Assembly: GCA_003013855.2 (NCBI GenBank)
Contig: PVNU02000868.1
Coordinates: 4,892,501 to 4,956,500 of the forward strand
DNA: 64,000 nucleotides
From: Liriodendron chinense
Lineage: Eukaryota; Streptophyta; Magnoliopsida; Magnoliales; Magnoliaceae
Direction: 5' to 3'
In this document: in pieces, positions 1 to 11,430 of the stretch
How the letters are laid out: every line of letters starts with the position of its first letter
How positions within the stretch are numbered: the first letter of the stretch is position 1
Notes under the pieces: model-generated
Told to the model about the DNA's origin: nothing
Seen by the model: the letters and a program-made list of their open reading frames with translations, nothing else
The model's database searches: none
Position numbers and translations under genes: made by a program

Positions 1-890
1 TTTGCACTCATATCTGAAGTATTAGTCTGACTACCACATATACTTTGGTCTCTGTGTAGCAACATTATAGAACAACCAAATAGACATGTCCCAAAAAAAA
101 AATGTATAATCTACATCACTAGGTGAAGCAATAAATGCATCGCACATACAGAGAGGATGGGGGGAGAGAGTCAGAGAAATCAGAAAAGGGCAGGTAAAAA
201 AAGAGATGAAATTGTAGCAAAGGAGCGCCTATAGAGAGAGAGAGAGAGAGAGAGAGAGGTGCTCATGGTTTCAATGATGGTTGACCCATCTCAATCACTT
301 AACATGTTCCTGTGCTGTGGCCCACTCAAGATTTAGATCTGCCTCATTTTTTAGGTTGACAACCTAGTCATGAGCAGGCATAATAACGTACAGTATGAAT
401 TTCACAGTCATCATGGTGCCCCCATAGAGCCTTTTTTTATCGATCCTCCCTACTACTATGCTCCATGCAAGTTACAGACAAGGAAAAGTTTGAGTGGGTT
501 ACTCCATCAAAGAATTGAATAGATGCGGTAATAAGCTGTTGTAGGCATTCTGCGAGTGAAATCTAAACTATAACTGTACAACAGTTGTATTTTTTTGTTC
601 CCAAAATACCCTTGAATTCATTTAAAATGTCTTTCGATGTCATTTAAAAACTTGAGCTGAGAATTGAAGAGGCAACCTCATGCTACCACCAGTGGCCGGT
701 ATGCTGATTAACCTTTCATACTTATTGGACAGTCCAAACCCTTTAATCAGTGTCACAAAACAACAACAAAGACAAAAGTCAGCAATGGCTCACACTAATT
801 GAGAAAAGGTCCATAGTTAGATGGTTAGAATAGTACAACTGTAGAAGCAAAGCATTTTTATTATTATTGGTCAATCAATGACAGAGACTA
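1..890. other. Gene-poor flank with partial dispersed module
   Basis: No supported gene. An (AG)n microsatellite lies at about 233-258. Around 310-430 there is a degraded piece of the palindromic module seen elsewhere in the window (text resembling 'gatttagatctgcctcatttttt' and 'catcatggtgcccccatagagcc'). The rest shows no recognisable coding frame. The stretch ends at the TG start of the chromovirus LTR at 891. Confidence 0.5.
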
Positions 891-1757
891 TGATGCAGGG
901 GCATGCGATGACCTAACCCTAGATGCATGATATTCAGTTGGAAGATATTCAAATAATAAAATTACGAAACTAATTACTTTCAATCAGAGGAAACTAACAA
1001 ATCTCAACACGAAGATGAGGTCCGTCCGTCCGGATCATGCCCCTTTGCATAAAACCATGTAAAATCGTAAAACAGGGAGGATCTAGGGATATGGGGATAT
1101 CTCAGATCTAGCATAGACCAGTCCACAGTCAAGTTTGGATCCGGTTATCGTGGCTAGGCATCCCTCTTTTTTATCGTACCCAAAAGGGGGGGGGGGGTTC
1201 AGAAAAGGACGAAGGATGTCGAAAAGCGATAGGTTCTCATGAAGTACAAATTAGGAATCAAAGAAGCTTACCTTTCCTCGCACCTTGAAGAAAGAGAGAA
1301 GAGAAAACGGAAAATCTGGGGTGGAATCCTCAACACCCGAGGGCCAATCCCGAAACCCTAATCTCTCAAACAAAGAGGAAGAAACTCACGAATTTTCTAT
1401 TCATTCAATGAATTCGAAATAGGCTTCTCACAGTATATATAAGCTACGAAAAAAAAAAGTGCACTAAAGTGCCTGCAAACAAAAGAAATAACATAAAAAC
1501 GCCTAAAGTAAATAACGACACTAAAGCGCCTAGAAACAAGGAAATAAATAGAAAAACGCCTAAATATAAATCCGCTCTATGGTCCAGCAGTCATTATGCT
1601 CCTGCGCGATCCTGCATCTCGCATACTCGTAACGCGTCAGAAAATGGGCCCAATGGGCCCGGCGTCCATCCACATCAACTCGTCTGCTCCAACACTCGAT
1701 CTACGACGTCGCCTCCTCTAGTACACTCTAAAGGGTGCACCACTGATGTCCGCATCA
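891..1757 (-). repeat. 3' LTR of the chromovirus
   Basis: Begins TGATGCAGGG and ends CCGCATCA on the plus strand. It matches 6885-7752 almost throughout, with a longer G run near 1187-1197 than the other copy. On the minus strand this is the downstream LTR, next to the polypurine tract. The pol frame runs a few codons into it. Confidence 0.93.
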
Positions 1758-2435
1758 ATTCTCCCTGGGTGGGAAGAATTCGCCACTGGCAAAAGTGACC
1801 TCCTGTACCTCTCAAGCATGTCTGGATCGATACGCTGTAGCTCTGTCTCGGTAATCCAGGAGTTATCTGCAATAGGCCTGTTTTTCCACTTGACTAGGAA
1901 TTTCTGGTAACCCCCTGAGCGAGTAGAAACCAAATCGGAGTCCAAAATTTCCTCTATCTCGTCTCTTCTCGGTGCAGAAGGAAGAGAAGGTAAGATGAGT
2001 ATAGGGAGGTCAGGCTGTGGCCAAGGTCTATATATAGGGGAGGTCTGGGAAGAAACGGGGAATCACTGGATAGAGGTAATGGCTCGTGATAGGGAACTAG
2101 ATCTTCCACATTAAATGTGGAACTGATGCCCATGGTAGGAGGGATATCGACAACATAAGCGTTAGACCCCAACCTTTTCACAATTTTATGTGGGCCTATG
2201 CTACGGGCATGAAGCTTCTTCACGGATCCAAGTGGAAACCGATCAGACCTAATATGAACCATGACGTCATCTCCAGGTTGAAATTCCCTAAATCTCCTGT
2301 GAGTGTCAGCAGAAGTTTATAATGTTCATTACTTGAATTAATCTTCCTTCTGATCTCACTATGCAATGCATGTATATGATGGGCAAATGACTCTCCTAAC
2401 TCTGAAGGACGCTGTGGGGTAGCCATGTGCATCAA
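1718..2435 (-). pseudogene. Chromovirus integrase C-terminus and chromodomain, broken
   Basis: Three frames together cover the end of the pol polyprotein. Frame 2220-2435 carries the end of the integrase core region. Frame 1954-2262 carries the integrase C-terminal fold (a segment with KKLHARSIGPHKIVKRLG). Frame 1718-1945 carries a chromodomain with the typical YQKFLVKWKN, followed by a W and a basic tail. The frames are offset from one another, so at least two frameshifts (near 2290 and near 1950-1990) separate them. The chromodomain recognises histone marks in this family. The last frame continues about 13 codons into the LTR. No functional product is expected. Confidence 0.85.
1758..1769 (-). 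other. Polypurine tract of the chromovirus
   Basis: On the minus strand the 12 bases read CCCAGGGAGAAT and sit directly against the 3' LTR, where second-strand priming is expected. The tract is also read as the end of the chromodomain frame. Confidence 0.6.
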
Positions 2436-2437
2436 AT

Positions 2438-3610
2438 CTATGGGGGCTCGGGGTCTAAGACCTGAAACAATTTCAAATGGCTCATTCCTATGGACCTGTT
2501 CACTGAAGAGTTATAAGCGAACTCTGCTGTGGGAATAACAGTGTCCCAGGTCCTGTGGTGGTCTCCAACTAGACATCTCAACAAATTCCCTAGGCTACGG
2601 TTCACTACCTCTATTTGACCATCCAACTGAGGATGATATGCTAAAGAAAATTGAAGCCTCGTACCCAAAAGATGCCAGAGAGTCTTCCAAAAATAACTAG
2701 TGAACCTAGTATCTCTGTCAGACACGATGGATCTAGGTACCCAATCAAGTCGCACAACCTCCTGAAAGAATATCTTAGCAATGTGGTAGGCATCTGAGGT
2801 CTTATAATAGGGTAAGAAATGGGCCATCTTAGAAAACCGATCAACGACCACGAGTATGGAATCGTGTTTACGAATAGTCTTGGGAAGCCCAAGCACGAAA
2901 TCCATACTGACATCTTGCCACGGGGCATGTGGAACTGGCAAAGGAGTGTATAAGCCTGTATTTTGTTTCCTCTGCTTTGCCAGTTGACATGTCCGACACT
3001 GCCCTACAATCTTGGCCACATCTCGCTGGAGATTAGGCCAATGGAAAAGATCAGAAACCAGGGCAACTGTTTTATCTATACTAAAGTAACCTGCCATCCC
3101 TCTAGCATGAAGCTCCCATACTAGAAAATCACGGAGGGATGTGCGTGGGATGCAGAGCTTGTCCCTTCTAAAAGGGTATCCGTCTAGAAGGACAAACTCA
3201 GCACTCCTCGAGGGTGGGTCACTAGACAACAATACATAGATGGTCCCAAATTCAAGACAAGTTGAGTACTCACCCTTGAGTTGCTCAAAGCCTGTAACTT
3301 CAATGCTCATGGACCGCAGCGTCATGACACGACGGCTAAGCGCGTCAGCAACCTTATTCTCTTTACCGGCCTTGTGCTTAAGTAGAAACGTATACTCTTG
3401 AAGAAATTGAGCCCACTTGGCATGCCTAGGGCTCAACTTCTTTTGAGAGCTCAAATATTTCAAGGTCTCATGATCAGAGAACAGGACAAATTCTTGCGAT
3501 AATAAATAATGCCGCCAATGGCGCAATGATTGCACAACCGCATAGAACTCTTTGTCGTACGTGGAGTAGCGTTGTTTAGCCTCATTCAGTTTCTCACTGA
3601 AAAAGGCCAC
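2438..3610 (-). pseudogene. Chromovirus RNase H and integrase segment
   Basis: A 390-codon open stretch. The first ~95 residues are the end of RNase H (a YSTYDKEFYAVV segment, then LFSDHETLKYL and VADALSRR). Integrase follows: a zinc-binding region with CRTCQ, then the catalytic core with MDFVLGLP (first Asp), IVSDRDTRF (second Asp) and a Glu in the GQIEVVNRS segment. In the zinc-finger part the usual second His is a Tyr (AGYFSIDKT), a change explained by one C-to-T transition, so zinc binding is probably lost. The frame is shifted from the upstream RT frame near 3610-3622 and is shifted again before 2435. Confidence 0.9.
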
Positions 3611-4673
3611 AGGGTCCCTCTTGGCTTAACACTCCCCCTATGGCAAGTCCTGACGCGTCACACGCTACCTCAAAGACTTTAGAGAAGTCAGGTAGACGTA
3701 TGACGGGCGCTTCCGTCATCTTCTTCTTAATTTCAGAGAAAGCCCATGTCGCGGCTTTAGTCCATTGAAACTCCCCTTTTCTTATGCAATCTGTGATGGG
3801 AGCCATAATAGAGCTAAATCCACGGATGAACCGCCGATAGAACGTAGCTAGGCCATGAAAGCTTCGCACATCGTGTATATTACGCGACTCAAGCCAATTG
3901 ACAATGGCCTTGACTTTCTCAGGGTCTACAGACATACCCTCTGACGACACAACGAACCCCAGGAAGATAACTCTGGAAGTCAAGAAGGAACACTTCTTGA
4001 GGTTCGCATAAAGCTTTCCTGCTCGCAGGGCGTTGCAGACCTGCCTCAAGTGTTCAAGGTGCTGGGTAGGAGACGTACTATAGATGAGGATATCATCGAA
4101 GTACACAACTAAGAACTTACCCATAAAGGGTCGCAGCACCTGGGTCATCACCCTCATAAATGTACTTGGAGCATTGGTTAACCCGAAGGGCATAACCAAC
4201 CACTCGTACAGCCCATCCTTCGTCTTGAAGGCAGTCTTCCACTCATCTCCTGGGCGAATACGAATTTGGTGATAACCACTCTTGAGGTCAATTTTCGAAA
4301 AGATAGTAGAGGTAGCCATCATGTCAAGCATGTCATCAAGCCTCGGGATGGGAAACCGATACTTGACAGTAATCTTGTTTATGGCTCTACTATCGACACA
4401 CATGCGCCACGTGCTATCTTTCTTTGGCGTAAGAAGCGCAGGCACGGCGCACGGGCTCATACTCTCACGAATAAATCCCTTTTTAAGCAATTCATCCACT
4501 TGCCTCTTCAACTCGGCATGTTCGGTGGGATTCATTCTGTAGTGAGGGAGGTTTGGTAGGGTCGCTCCTGGGATAAGATCTATCGCATGCTGAATGTCCC
4601 GCATCGGTGGGAGCTCGTCGGGAAGGTCCTCAGGGAAGACATCCCGAAACTCCTCTAGGACTGAACGAACCTC
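3594..4673 (-). pseudogene. Chromovirus reverse transcriptase
   Basis: About 360 codons of open frame with a complete Ty3/gypsy reverse transcriptase: the N-terminal fingers (AELKRQVDELLKKGFIRES), the DLKSGYHQIRI and MPFGLTNAPSTF palm motifs and the catalytic YFDDILIYS. The start of RNase H follows (FEVACDASGLAIGGVLSQEG). The frame is the same as the gag and protease frames upstream, separated only by a TAG stop at 4674-4676. It ends in a small deletion that throws RNase H out of frame near 3610-3622. It copies element RNA into DNA in intact relatives; this copy is dead. Confidence 0.93.
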
Positions 4674-5669
4674 CTAGGGTAACCCTATAGCAACCTCGGG
4701 TGTAATCTCTTTAGCCAGTAAAACGTACACCATAGTCCCAACTTTGGCCTCTCTCTCAAACTCCTTAGCATCTATGATGTGAAGAGACTTCGACTGAGGT
4801 GCCCTTTGACTCTTAGAACTGCCTGGAGACGCAACATCTTTCTCTCCTGTGGACGATTTGGGAGGGAGCGGGCTTAAGACAAGCTTATTTCCTTCGTGCT
4901 TAAACACACAATTATTCATACGCCCGAATATTGTGACATCTTTGTCAAAGAGCCATGGCCTTCCCAAGATGATATGGCCAACGTCCATCGTGACCACATC
5001 ACACCACAACTTGTCCTTGTATGGTCCGAATTCAATTGGAACAAGGCATCGCTGAGTCACATGAAGGGATGTCGCATCAACCCAAGAAACTCGGTATGGG
5101 TTGGGGTGAGGGACTGGCTTCAACCCTAAGCGACTCAAAGTACTTGGAGAAACTACATTCTCACAGCTCCCGCTGTCGATGATCACTTTACAACTCTTAT
5201 CTCCACACTTGGCGTAAGTGCGAAAGATAGTGGTTCTGCGCCAATCCTCACTTTGCTTCACCTGGGCCAAAGCGCATCTCACCAGAGCAAGTGGGGTAGT
5301 CTCCATAGTATCATCCTCGGCATCACTGGCCGGCTCAAGGGATTGGACGATGATTTCCTCATCATTCTGGTTACCTTCAACTTGATATGCCACTTCTTCT
5401 TCTGTAGAGTGTTCAGAAACAAAGGCAATACGCCCACCCCTATTTGAACACTCTGCCGCAATGTGACCCATGCCACCACAGCGGTAGCACTGCCCTGGCA
5501 TCGCAGTCCTAATACTTGGTCCAGCCCCATTGTTACCTCGATTTCTATTGACTGGTTGGGTACTAGGTTGAGCTCTGGGTTGATTTCCGACCTGAGGTCT
5601 CGCTCCCTGTGGAGCTACTCTAGGCACAGTAGATCGAATCTCAAACCCTCTAGCAGGAGATTGGCGCAC
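4674..5669 (-). pseudogene. Chromovirus nucleocapsid zinc knuckle and protease
   Basis: The segment has a CCHC zinc knuckle (CYRCGGMGHIAAEC, near residues 61-74), which packages RNA. An aspartic protease-like fold follows, with the catalytic IIDSGS near residue 165 and a typical IILGRPWL segment near residue 233. It lies in the same frame as gag, from which it is cut by a TAA at 5682-5684, and as RT, from which it is cut by a TAG at 4674-4676. Confidence 0.87.
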
Positions 5670-5681
5670 ATAGCGCTCCAG

Positions 5682-6638
5682 TTACTGTACCATCTGGTAA
5701 GCGTGCTCTAAGCTGGTGACCATATGAGGCATGAGCTCACGCTGGAGGTCAAACCTGAGGCCCATACGAAAACGGGAGAGAACCACGGCAGGGTCCTCAT
5801 CTACATCGCACCTCATCATGTATTCATTGAACTTGGCAATGTATTCCGTTACCGTCATGGATCCTTGGCGCAAAGTGTGTCATTGATCCAACAGCCTCTG
5901 CTTATAAGAAAGGGGAACATATTTCTCTCGCAACAGTTCTTTCATTTCAATCCAAAAGAGAATTAGCCCCTCTCTAGATCGCTCGCGGCAACGCTCCACA
6001 TTTCCCCAATGTAGTTTTGCCTGGCCCACCAACTTCATCTTGGCGAATCCGACCCGCTGTGGGTCTGGCAGACCGTGCCACTGAAAGAAGTGATCTATGT
6101 CTGTTAGCCAATCGAAAAAAACTTTGGGGTCCAGTCTCCCTTCAAAACGAGGAGCGTCAACCTTGATGCCCTTCATGACCCTAATAACAGGGTCCTGCTC
6201 ATGGTATCTTTGGAGTTGCGGATATCGCACCCCACCATGGCCCTCCCGCTGGGCGGGGAAAACAGGATCACGAATCTGTGGGGGTGGCTGATGATGAGCC
6301 CCATCGTGTCCATTGCCAAGCCCACGGGCCTGACCTGTGCCCGAATCATTCCTAAGCGGATCAGGGCCCACAACTTGGGACTGATCAACTGCCCCAGTGT
6401 TGGGGGTTGCCTGGGGACCATCTAAAGTGGTGGTCTGGATGCTATCCTCTAAGCGTGTGACCTTCTCCTCTAAACGTGTGAACCTATCATCCTGATGCAC
6501 AAACTGCTGCGCGATCTCACCTCTCAAGGTCTGAAATTGTTGATCCATTCTCTTAATTAGGCCCTCCAGAGCTTTGGTAATTTGATTAGAGTCCATAGTA
6601 TTATGAAGACCAAACCCACGACCAGTGCGCGTGGGCAT
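5682..6638 (-). pseudogene. Chromovirus gag, interrupted by a stop
   Basis: Gag begins at the ATG at 6636-6638, about 230 bases inside the primer-binding site. The first ~60 residues include a predicted coiled coil (LEEKVTRLEDSI). Then comes a retrotransposon gag domain with FFDWLTDIDHFFQWHGLPD and WNEMKELLREKYVP-like text. A TGA at 5880-5882 interrupts the frame, and the same frame continues to 5682 (MTVTEYIAKFNEYMMRC). Gag forms the particle shell in active relatives. Confidence 0.88.
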
Positions 6639-6868
6639 ACACCAGGAGTGATGTGTGAAAGGCCCTAGATCTAGGTGCGTAAAGGTGAAAAAAAGGTAAA
6701 AATCTAAATGCAGTTTTGACTATCCTAGTTCAATGTAATGCAAACTATCTTATATGGCCTAGATCTATATGAGGACTCAACAAAATTTAGAAAAAAGGCT
6801 AACTAGACTCAACAAACTATGACCCCTACTCAGAGTCGGACACGGGTCGAGCTACGCTAGGAACCTTT

Positions 6869-6880
6869 GCTCTGATACCA
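6869..6880 (-). other. Primer-binding site, initiator tRNA-Met type
   Basis: On the minus strand this reads TGGTATCAGAGC, the standard plant retrotransposon site that pairs with the 3' end of initiator methionine tRNA. It is four bases from the end of the 5' LTR at 6885, which fixes the element's orientation. Confidence 0.92.
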
Positions 6881-6884
6881 AAAT

Positions 6885-7752
6885 TGATGCAGGGGCATGC
6901 GATGACCTAACTCTAGATGCATAATATTCAGTTGGAAGATATTCAAATAATAAAATTACGAAACTAACTACTTTCAATCAGAGGAAACTAACAAATCTTA
7001 GCACGAAGATGAGGTCCGTCCGTCCGGATCATACCCCTTTGCATAAAACCATGTAAAATCGTAAAACAGGGAGGATCTAGGGATATGGGGATATCCCAGA
7101 TCTAGCATAGACCAGTCCACAGTCAAGTTTAGATCCGGTTATCGTGGCTAGGCATCCCTCTTTTCGATCGTACCCAAAGGGGGGGGGGTTCAGAAAAGGA
7201 CGAAGGATGTCGAAAAGCAATAGGTTCTCATGAAGTACAAATTAGGAATCAAAGAAGCTTACATTTCCTCGCATCTTGAAGAAAGAGAGAAGAGAAAACG
7301 GAAAATCCGGAGTGGAATCCTTAACACCCGAGGGCCAATCCTGAAACCCTAATCTCTCAAACAAAGAGGAAGAAACTCACGAATTTTCTATTCATTCAAT
7401 GAATTCGAAATAGGCTTCTCACAGTATATATAAGCTACGAAAATAAAAAAAAAGTGCACTAAAGTGCCTGCAAACCAAAGAAATAACATAAAAACGCCTA
7501 AAGTAAATAACGACACTAAAGCACCTAGAAATAAGGAAATAAATAGAAAAGCGCCTAAATGTAAATCCGCTCCATGGTCCAGCGGTCATTATGCTCGTGC
7601 ACGATCCTGTATCTCGCATACTCGTAACGCGTCAGAAAATGGGCCCAATGGGCCCGGCGTCCATCCACATCAACTCGTCTGCTCCAACACTCGATCTGCG
7701 ACGTCGCCTCCTCTGGTACACTCTAAAGGGTGCACCACTGATGTCCGCATCA
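6885..7752 (-). repeat. 5' LTR of the chromovirus
   Basis: Partner of 891-1757. On the minus strand it lies upstream of the primer-binding site and should carry the promoter. It starts TGATGCAGGG and ends CCGCATCA on the plus strand. Confidence 0.93.
7424..7433 (-). promoter_or_regulatory. TATA-like box in the 5' LTR
   Basis: The minus strand reads CTTATATATACTG here, the best TATA candidate in the LTR. The same sequence is in the other LTR at about 1432-1441. Use as a promoter is inferred from position only. Confidence 0.45.
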
Positions 7753-8143
7753 AACCACCAGATTGATTCCTGGCTAAGATCATGATAGTGCCACATGTAT
7801 AATACACGATCTAGAGCATGAAAATGTTCAGCCTCCAGAGGCAGTGGATCAGCTCTCAATATCCATATGGTATTACCATATTTTTGTTTCCTAGATATGT
7901 TTCCTGTATTGGTTACTTTAGCTACAAGACGTACACATCCCATGTAAGTTTCTTGCCCTGACAGTGCATGAATTCTCATCTATGTCGAATGAGCTGCAGA
8001 TTGCTCCCTTCTGTTAATTTACTTGCAAGTTGCGGGAGTTAGAAATATCTCAGAACATTTGGTGGGAATTGAACAATGCACATGCTTGCAAATTGAACTA
8101 TTCCTGGTTCCTTTTCAGTTCCCTTCTAATCCACCAATTGCAG

Positions 8144-8681
8144 GTTGATGCTGGGAGTCGGCCTGTGACTGGAATCCGTCTGTACCTGTCAGTCCATCTT
8201 CAGCAACTCTCGACGCTTCCAGGGATCCTCGAACTATCCGATGACTCCAGCTGTGAGCCTGAGGATGATAGTGTCCTACAAGAATGAGGCTACTACGAAC
8301 TTCTCAGGTGGAGCCTATTCTCCCATGTGTGCACAGCCCCAGTCCAATACAGTGGAGCCTGCATTGATGAATCTGCCTCCATTGTGACCAAAGCCTGGTT
8401 TGAGGTGAAGGAGGTCAGAATGAAGAAAGTGCTGTTCTTGAGGCTTGGTTTCTCTATGGTGGCGTCTGCAAAGATCCGAAGGTCGGAGTGGGATGGTCCC
8501 CCTCACCTGTCTCGGAAATCAGGAGTCATCTCAACACTGATCGGCACACGATTCAGCTGGAGTACCGGGCTATTGGGTGGTGACTGGAGCCAAGCTTTGC
8601 GTGGAGGCAGGAAAGATTGCATTGAAAGTGAAGTACTCGTTGTTGACTATAATGTCTGAGGACGACTACGACTCCATATGA
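8144..8681 (+). pseudogene. MACPF-domain protein (CAD1/NSL1-like), last-exon relic
   Basis: Translation from an apparent 3' splice site (ttgcag, ending 8143) gives VDAGSRPVTGIRLYL, then VHLQQLSTLPGILEL, WSLFSHVCTAPVQY, SASIVTKAWFEVKE, KKVLFLRLGFS, KIRRSEWDGPP and KSGVISTLIGTRFS. This is the C-terminal part of plant membrane-attack-complex/perforin proteins, which restrain cell death and immune signalling. After about 8560 the frame changes, and PGYWVVTGAKLCVEAG runs to a TGA at 8679-8681. Damage: about ten residues are missing after LYL, a TGA stop lies in frame at 8285-8287, and tens of residues plus the frame are lost between 8556 and 8565. The upstream exons are not visible on either side of the neighbouring retrotransposon. 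Confidence 0.85.
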
Positions 8682-10060
8682 TGGTATTTGCTGTTTACAC
8701 AAATCTGGATTCGGAGAAAATGTGTTTTCACTATGAATTTGTTTGTAAATAATATTGTACATTTATTGGGGCATTGTTCTGCATAGCCCATTTATGTTTT
8801 GACCATGCGATCGCTGTCCCATAAAGTATCATTCTGCGTGATTTTTAGCAATGTTGGACGTGCTGGATGAGCTTGTCTGGTCGCTGAGGATGGCCTCTCT
8901 TTGGCTCTCATTTCGGTTGCGACTCAAATGGCTTGTTTCTCTGCATGAAAGCTTTGTTTTTTTTTGATTCATTGGGCATGTTTGGATGCCACCCTTTTTC
9001 AATACACATTAGATCTAAAAATGATTGCAACATATGTTGGGAAAGCTGCTTCCCAGGCAGCTTCACCCATGTGCCAGCCCCTGTACCACGTGTTCAAAAT
9101 CCAAAGCGTCCATTGAACTCAAAACACCAAAAAAATACGTTCTGCTGCAAATTCAGGCCTGTTGGATTCTCTTTTTTAATTCCAGCTATTGGCATGCTTT
9201 CACCAAGCAAAACTCATTTTTAGTGGCACCCGAATGGGATGCCGGCGAACAGGAAAAGGTCCACCCACCTTGTGGGCAGGATCTTCCAATGCCATATGAT
9301 TTGGAAACGGTCATCTAACCAACGGGGGACCCACCTGACAAATGGTTCATATATGCTGGACCTGCATCAATGACATAGAGGCAAAGTTCCTCCCATTACT
9401 CCAGAGGCATTTGGTCCAGAACCTAAATAGAAAATGCAACTATAGTAATTAAAAAAATGACAATTGAGGATTTTCTTTGAACAGCCAAACTGAAGTGGAC
9501 GTGTGAAATTTGTAAAAAGTGGAGTCTTCTTGTCACGTGGGGTGCTTGGAAATGGGTGCAGTTTGTGGGATCCAAACTTTTCACAAGTGAATTCCTTTAT
9601 GCATCTTTTGCATGGTTAACGTAGTGAGTTTAACACGTATAATTGGTCAGTTTCATGCACAACATACCAGTGTTTTCTGCAGTGTTAGCTCATACTTATC
9701 CATATGAAATATCCTGGCAACTTCCCATTTCTACCTTGGATATTTTGGCAGCATAAATCTTTTGCATTTCACAATGGCTTATCCAAACATGCGATCATTT
9801 TTACGAAATAATAAAACAAATCAACTTGGAAAGAAAGGCTTAAGAAATGGAAGATGTTTCATGAAATGAGATATTTTGCATCTCTTAACAAAAGTGAAAA
9901 GTGGCAATTATGACAATATTATTGTAACCTCATGTGCCACTGATTAAAGGTTAAAATCCATATTGTTGAAATTTTTAATTTGGCTGACATTCATAAAAAC
10001 AAGGGCCGCGTGATCAGGTGGCCGGTCATTTGGGCCCATGTATGTACGTTTATCATGCAT
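8682..10060. other. Intergenic, no supported gene
   Basis: AT-rich sequence after the MACPF relic. It contains short ORFs only and no conserved domain that I recognise. The text gggcatgtttggatgcc near 8968 resembles a MITE end, but no partner end was found. Confidence 0.4.
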
Positions 10061-10067
10061 ACTGTTT

Positions 10068-10215
10068 AGTTCATCCCATGAGTTGCATTGAGCCCCACTT
10101 CTCAAGGCTCTTTATCCTCCTTTCAAACACGCATTACGAAATGGTTCATCCCATGGGTTGCATTGAGTCCCTCTTCTCATGGCCCTTTATCCTCCTTTTA
10201 AACATATCCATTGCT
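10068..10215 (+). repeat. Two-copy tandem repeat, 75 bp period
   Basis: The sequence tcatcccatg followed by gttgcattgag and ctttatcctcctttnaaaca occurs at 10071 and again at 10146 with scattered substitutions. No function is apparent. Confidence 0.75.
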
Positions 10216-11020
10216 GTTCAGGACTGCAGAGAACTGAAGTGTGCAACATGAACAACCCGAAACTAGTATAAGTGTGCTAATGTACCGATGACAAACTAAT
10301 TCTAATCATCCATCACCAGACAGAACCCGCCAAAAAGAATGCTCCAGTAGGGACATAGCCTCGAGCACAGCAAAGCACTATAATATGGCAGGACCATAGT
10401 CCCGGTCGTCCACCATATATAGTGCCATAATCCATGATCGTAATCATTCATCCTGTAGGCCATAAATGAATCAGATCCCTCTGTAGAGCATCTGCACCAT
10501 TTAGACACATTAAACGTAGACATGGAACACACTACCTGTAACTGTTGTGATATGATAGAAATGTTCTACAATCATTGGGAGGGCGCCACAAAAGAAACGG
10601 GCCTCACCTATTGTATACTTCCAATATCCAGCAAAAAAATAAAATAAAATAACATGACAAATATATGATCCAGACAACTAGCAGGACCACAACTAACACA
10701 GCCAACAGCTGACTAGCAAAAGGCTGGTAAGACAGAACCTCCTCTCTCACTTCAGTGACTGCACCATCATGCAAATAAAACAAATGCCATTGCAAAAACC
10801 AGCATGTGCCATGCACAAATCACATAACAGAATCTCAACCAACGAGTAGCCACCATGAACCCAAATGATCCAAACTTCCCACTTCAAACTGAAGGATGAT
10901 GACCAAAAGTGACCGGCTGCCAACAACAACCTCCACCAAGAATTGCAAATTTCAATCTGCATTCATAACAAAACAAGCACCTCTACCCATGAAAGACAAC
11001 CCTATAACAAAAAAAAAAAA

Positions 11021-11200
11021 ATTCCAAAGGGGTTTAATGGCCCCATAGTCATCAAGTGTTTCTGCTAACCTTTTGTAGCTTGTGCATAAAATGTTCTCGT
11101 TGCCCTTGATGTTGTAATCTATGGAGATTGTGATTGCTTGACCCTTCTTGAATTGGATGGGCTTGCCGTCCTTAAGAAAATCAGTCTGAATCTCTGGACC
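11021..11200 (-). pseudogene. Exon-like open frame of unknown gene
   Basis: On the minus strand a TTCTAG acceptor-like site precedes 60 stop-free codons from 11200 down to 11021. The peptide has GPEIQTDFLKDGKPIQF, then KKGQAITISIDYNIKGNEN and ends DYGAIKPLWN. It looks protein-like rather than random, but I cannot assign a family. It ends in an A-rich run with no visible donor site or stop. It may be one exon of a decayed gene, or a gene fragment carried by a transposon, since a CACTA end lies 200 bp away. Confidence 0.35.
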
Positions 11201-11413
11201 CTAGAACTTGCAAGTTCATGAAGACAAGTACAAGCAATTAGAATCATGACAGTTAATGCATTTCAAAAATTATCACAAAGAGCTATCAACGATTAGAACT
11301 TCATTAGTTAATGAAGAAGATACAAGAAAATGCTGCAATCAAATGACCAAGCATAGTAAATGGAAAAAAAAAAAAAAAAAGGCAGCAGAAATTGGGTATA
11401 AATAACAACTAAA

Positions 11414-11430
11414 CACTACAAGAAAAAAGG
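11414..11430 (+). mobile_element. CACTA (En/Spm) transposon terminus
   Basis: The sequence CACTACAAGAAAAAAGG is a typical CACTA terminal inverted repeat, followed by ctttaacctcggcc, which is common just inside such ends. The opposite end (ending in cttgtagtg) was not found in the window, so the element is truncated or unusually diverged. Confidence 0.6.

Larger units (their letters stand above)
891..7752 (-). mobile_element. Decayed full-length Ty3/gypsy chromovirus, minus strand
   Basis: The element is about 6.86 kb and is bounded by two nearly identical LTRs (891-1757 and 6885-7752) that start TG and end CA. Reading the minus strand, the order is LTR, primer-binding site complementary to initiator tRNA-Met, gag, zinc knuckle and protease, reverse transcriptase, RNase H, integrase, chromodomain, polypurine tract, LTR. 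The chromodomain after the integrase is the family mark of chromoviruses, which use it to target chromatin. The coding frame is broken by three in-frame stops and several frameshifts, so the copy cannot act on its own. The five bases flanking the element (gacta left, aacca right) are not identical, but both differences are transitions, so a decayed target duplication is possible. About thirty differences between the LTRs by eye, mostly transitions, suggest a moderately old insertion. Confidence 0.93.

Noticed and set aside
891..1757. LTR as a separate gene (109-residue frame)
   Set aside because: The same frame is repeated in the other LTR and has no domain.
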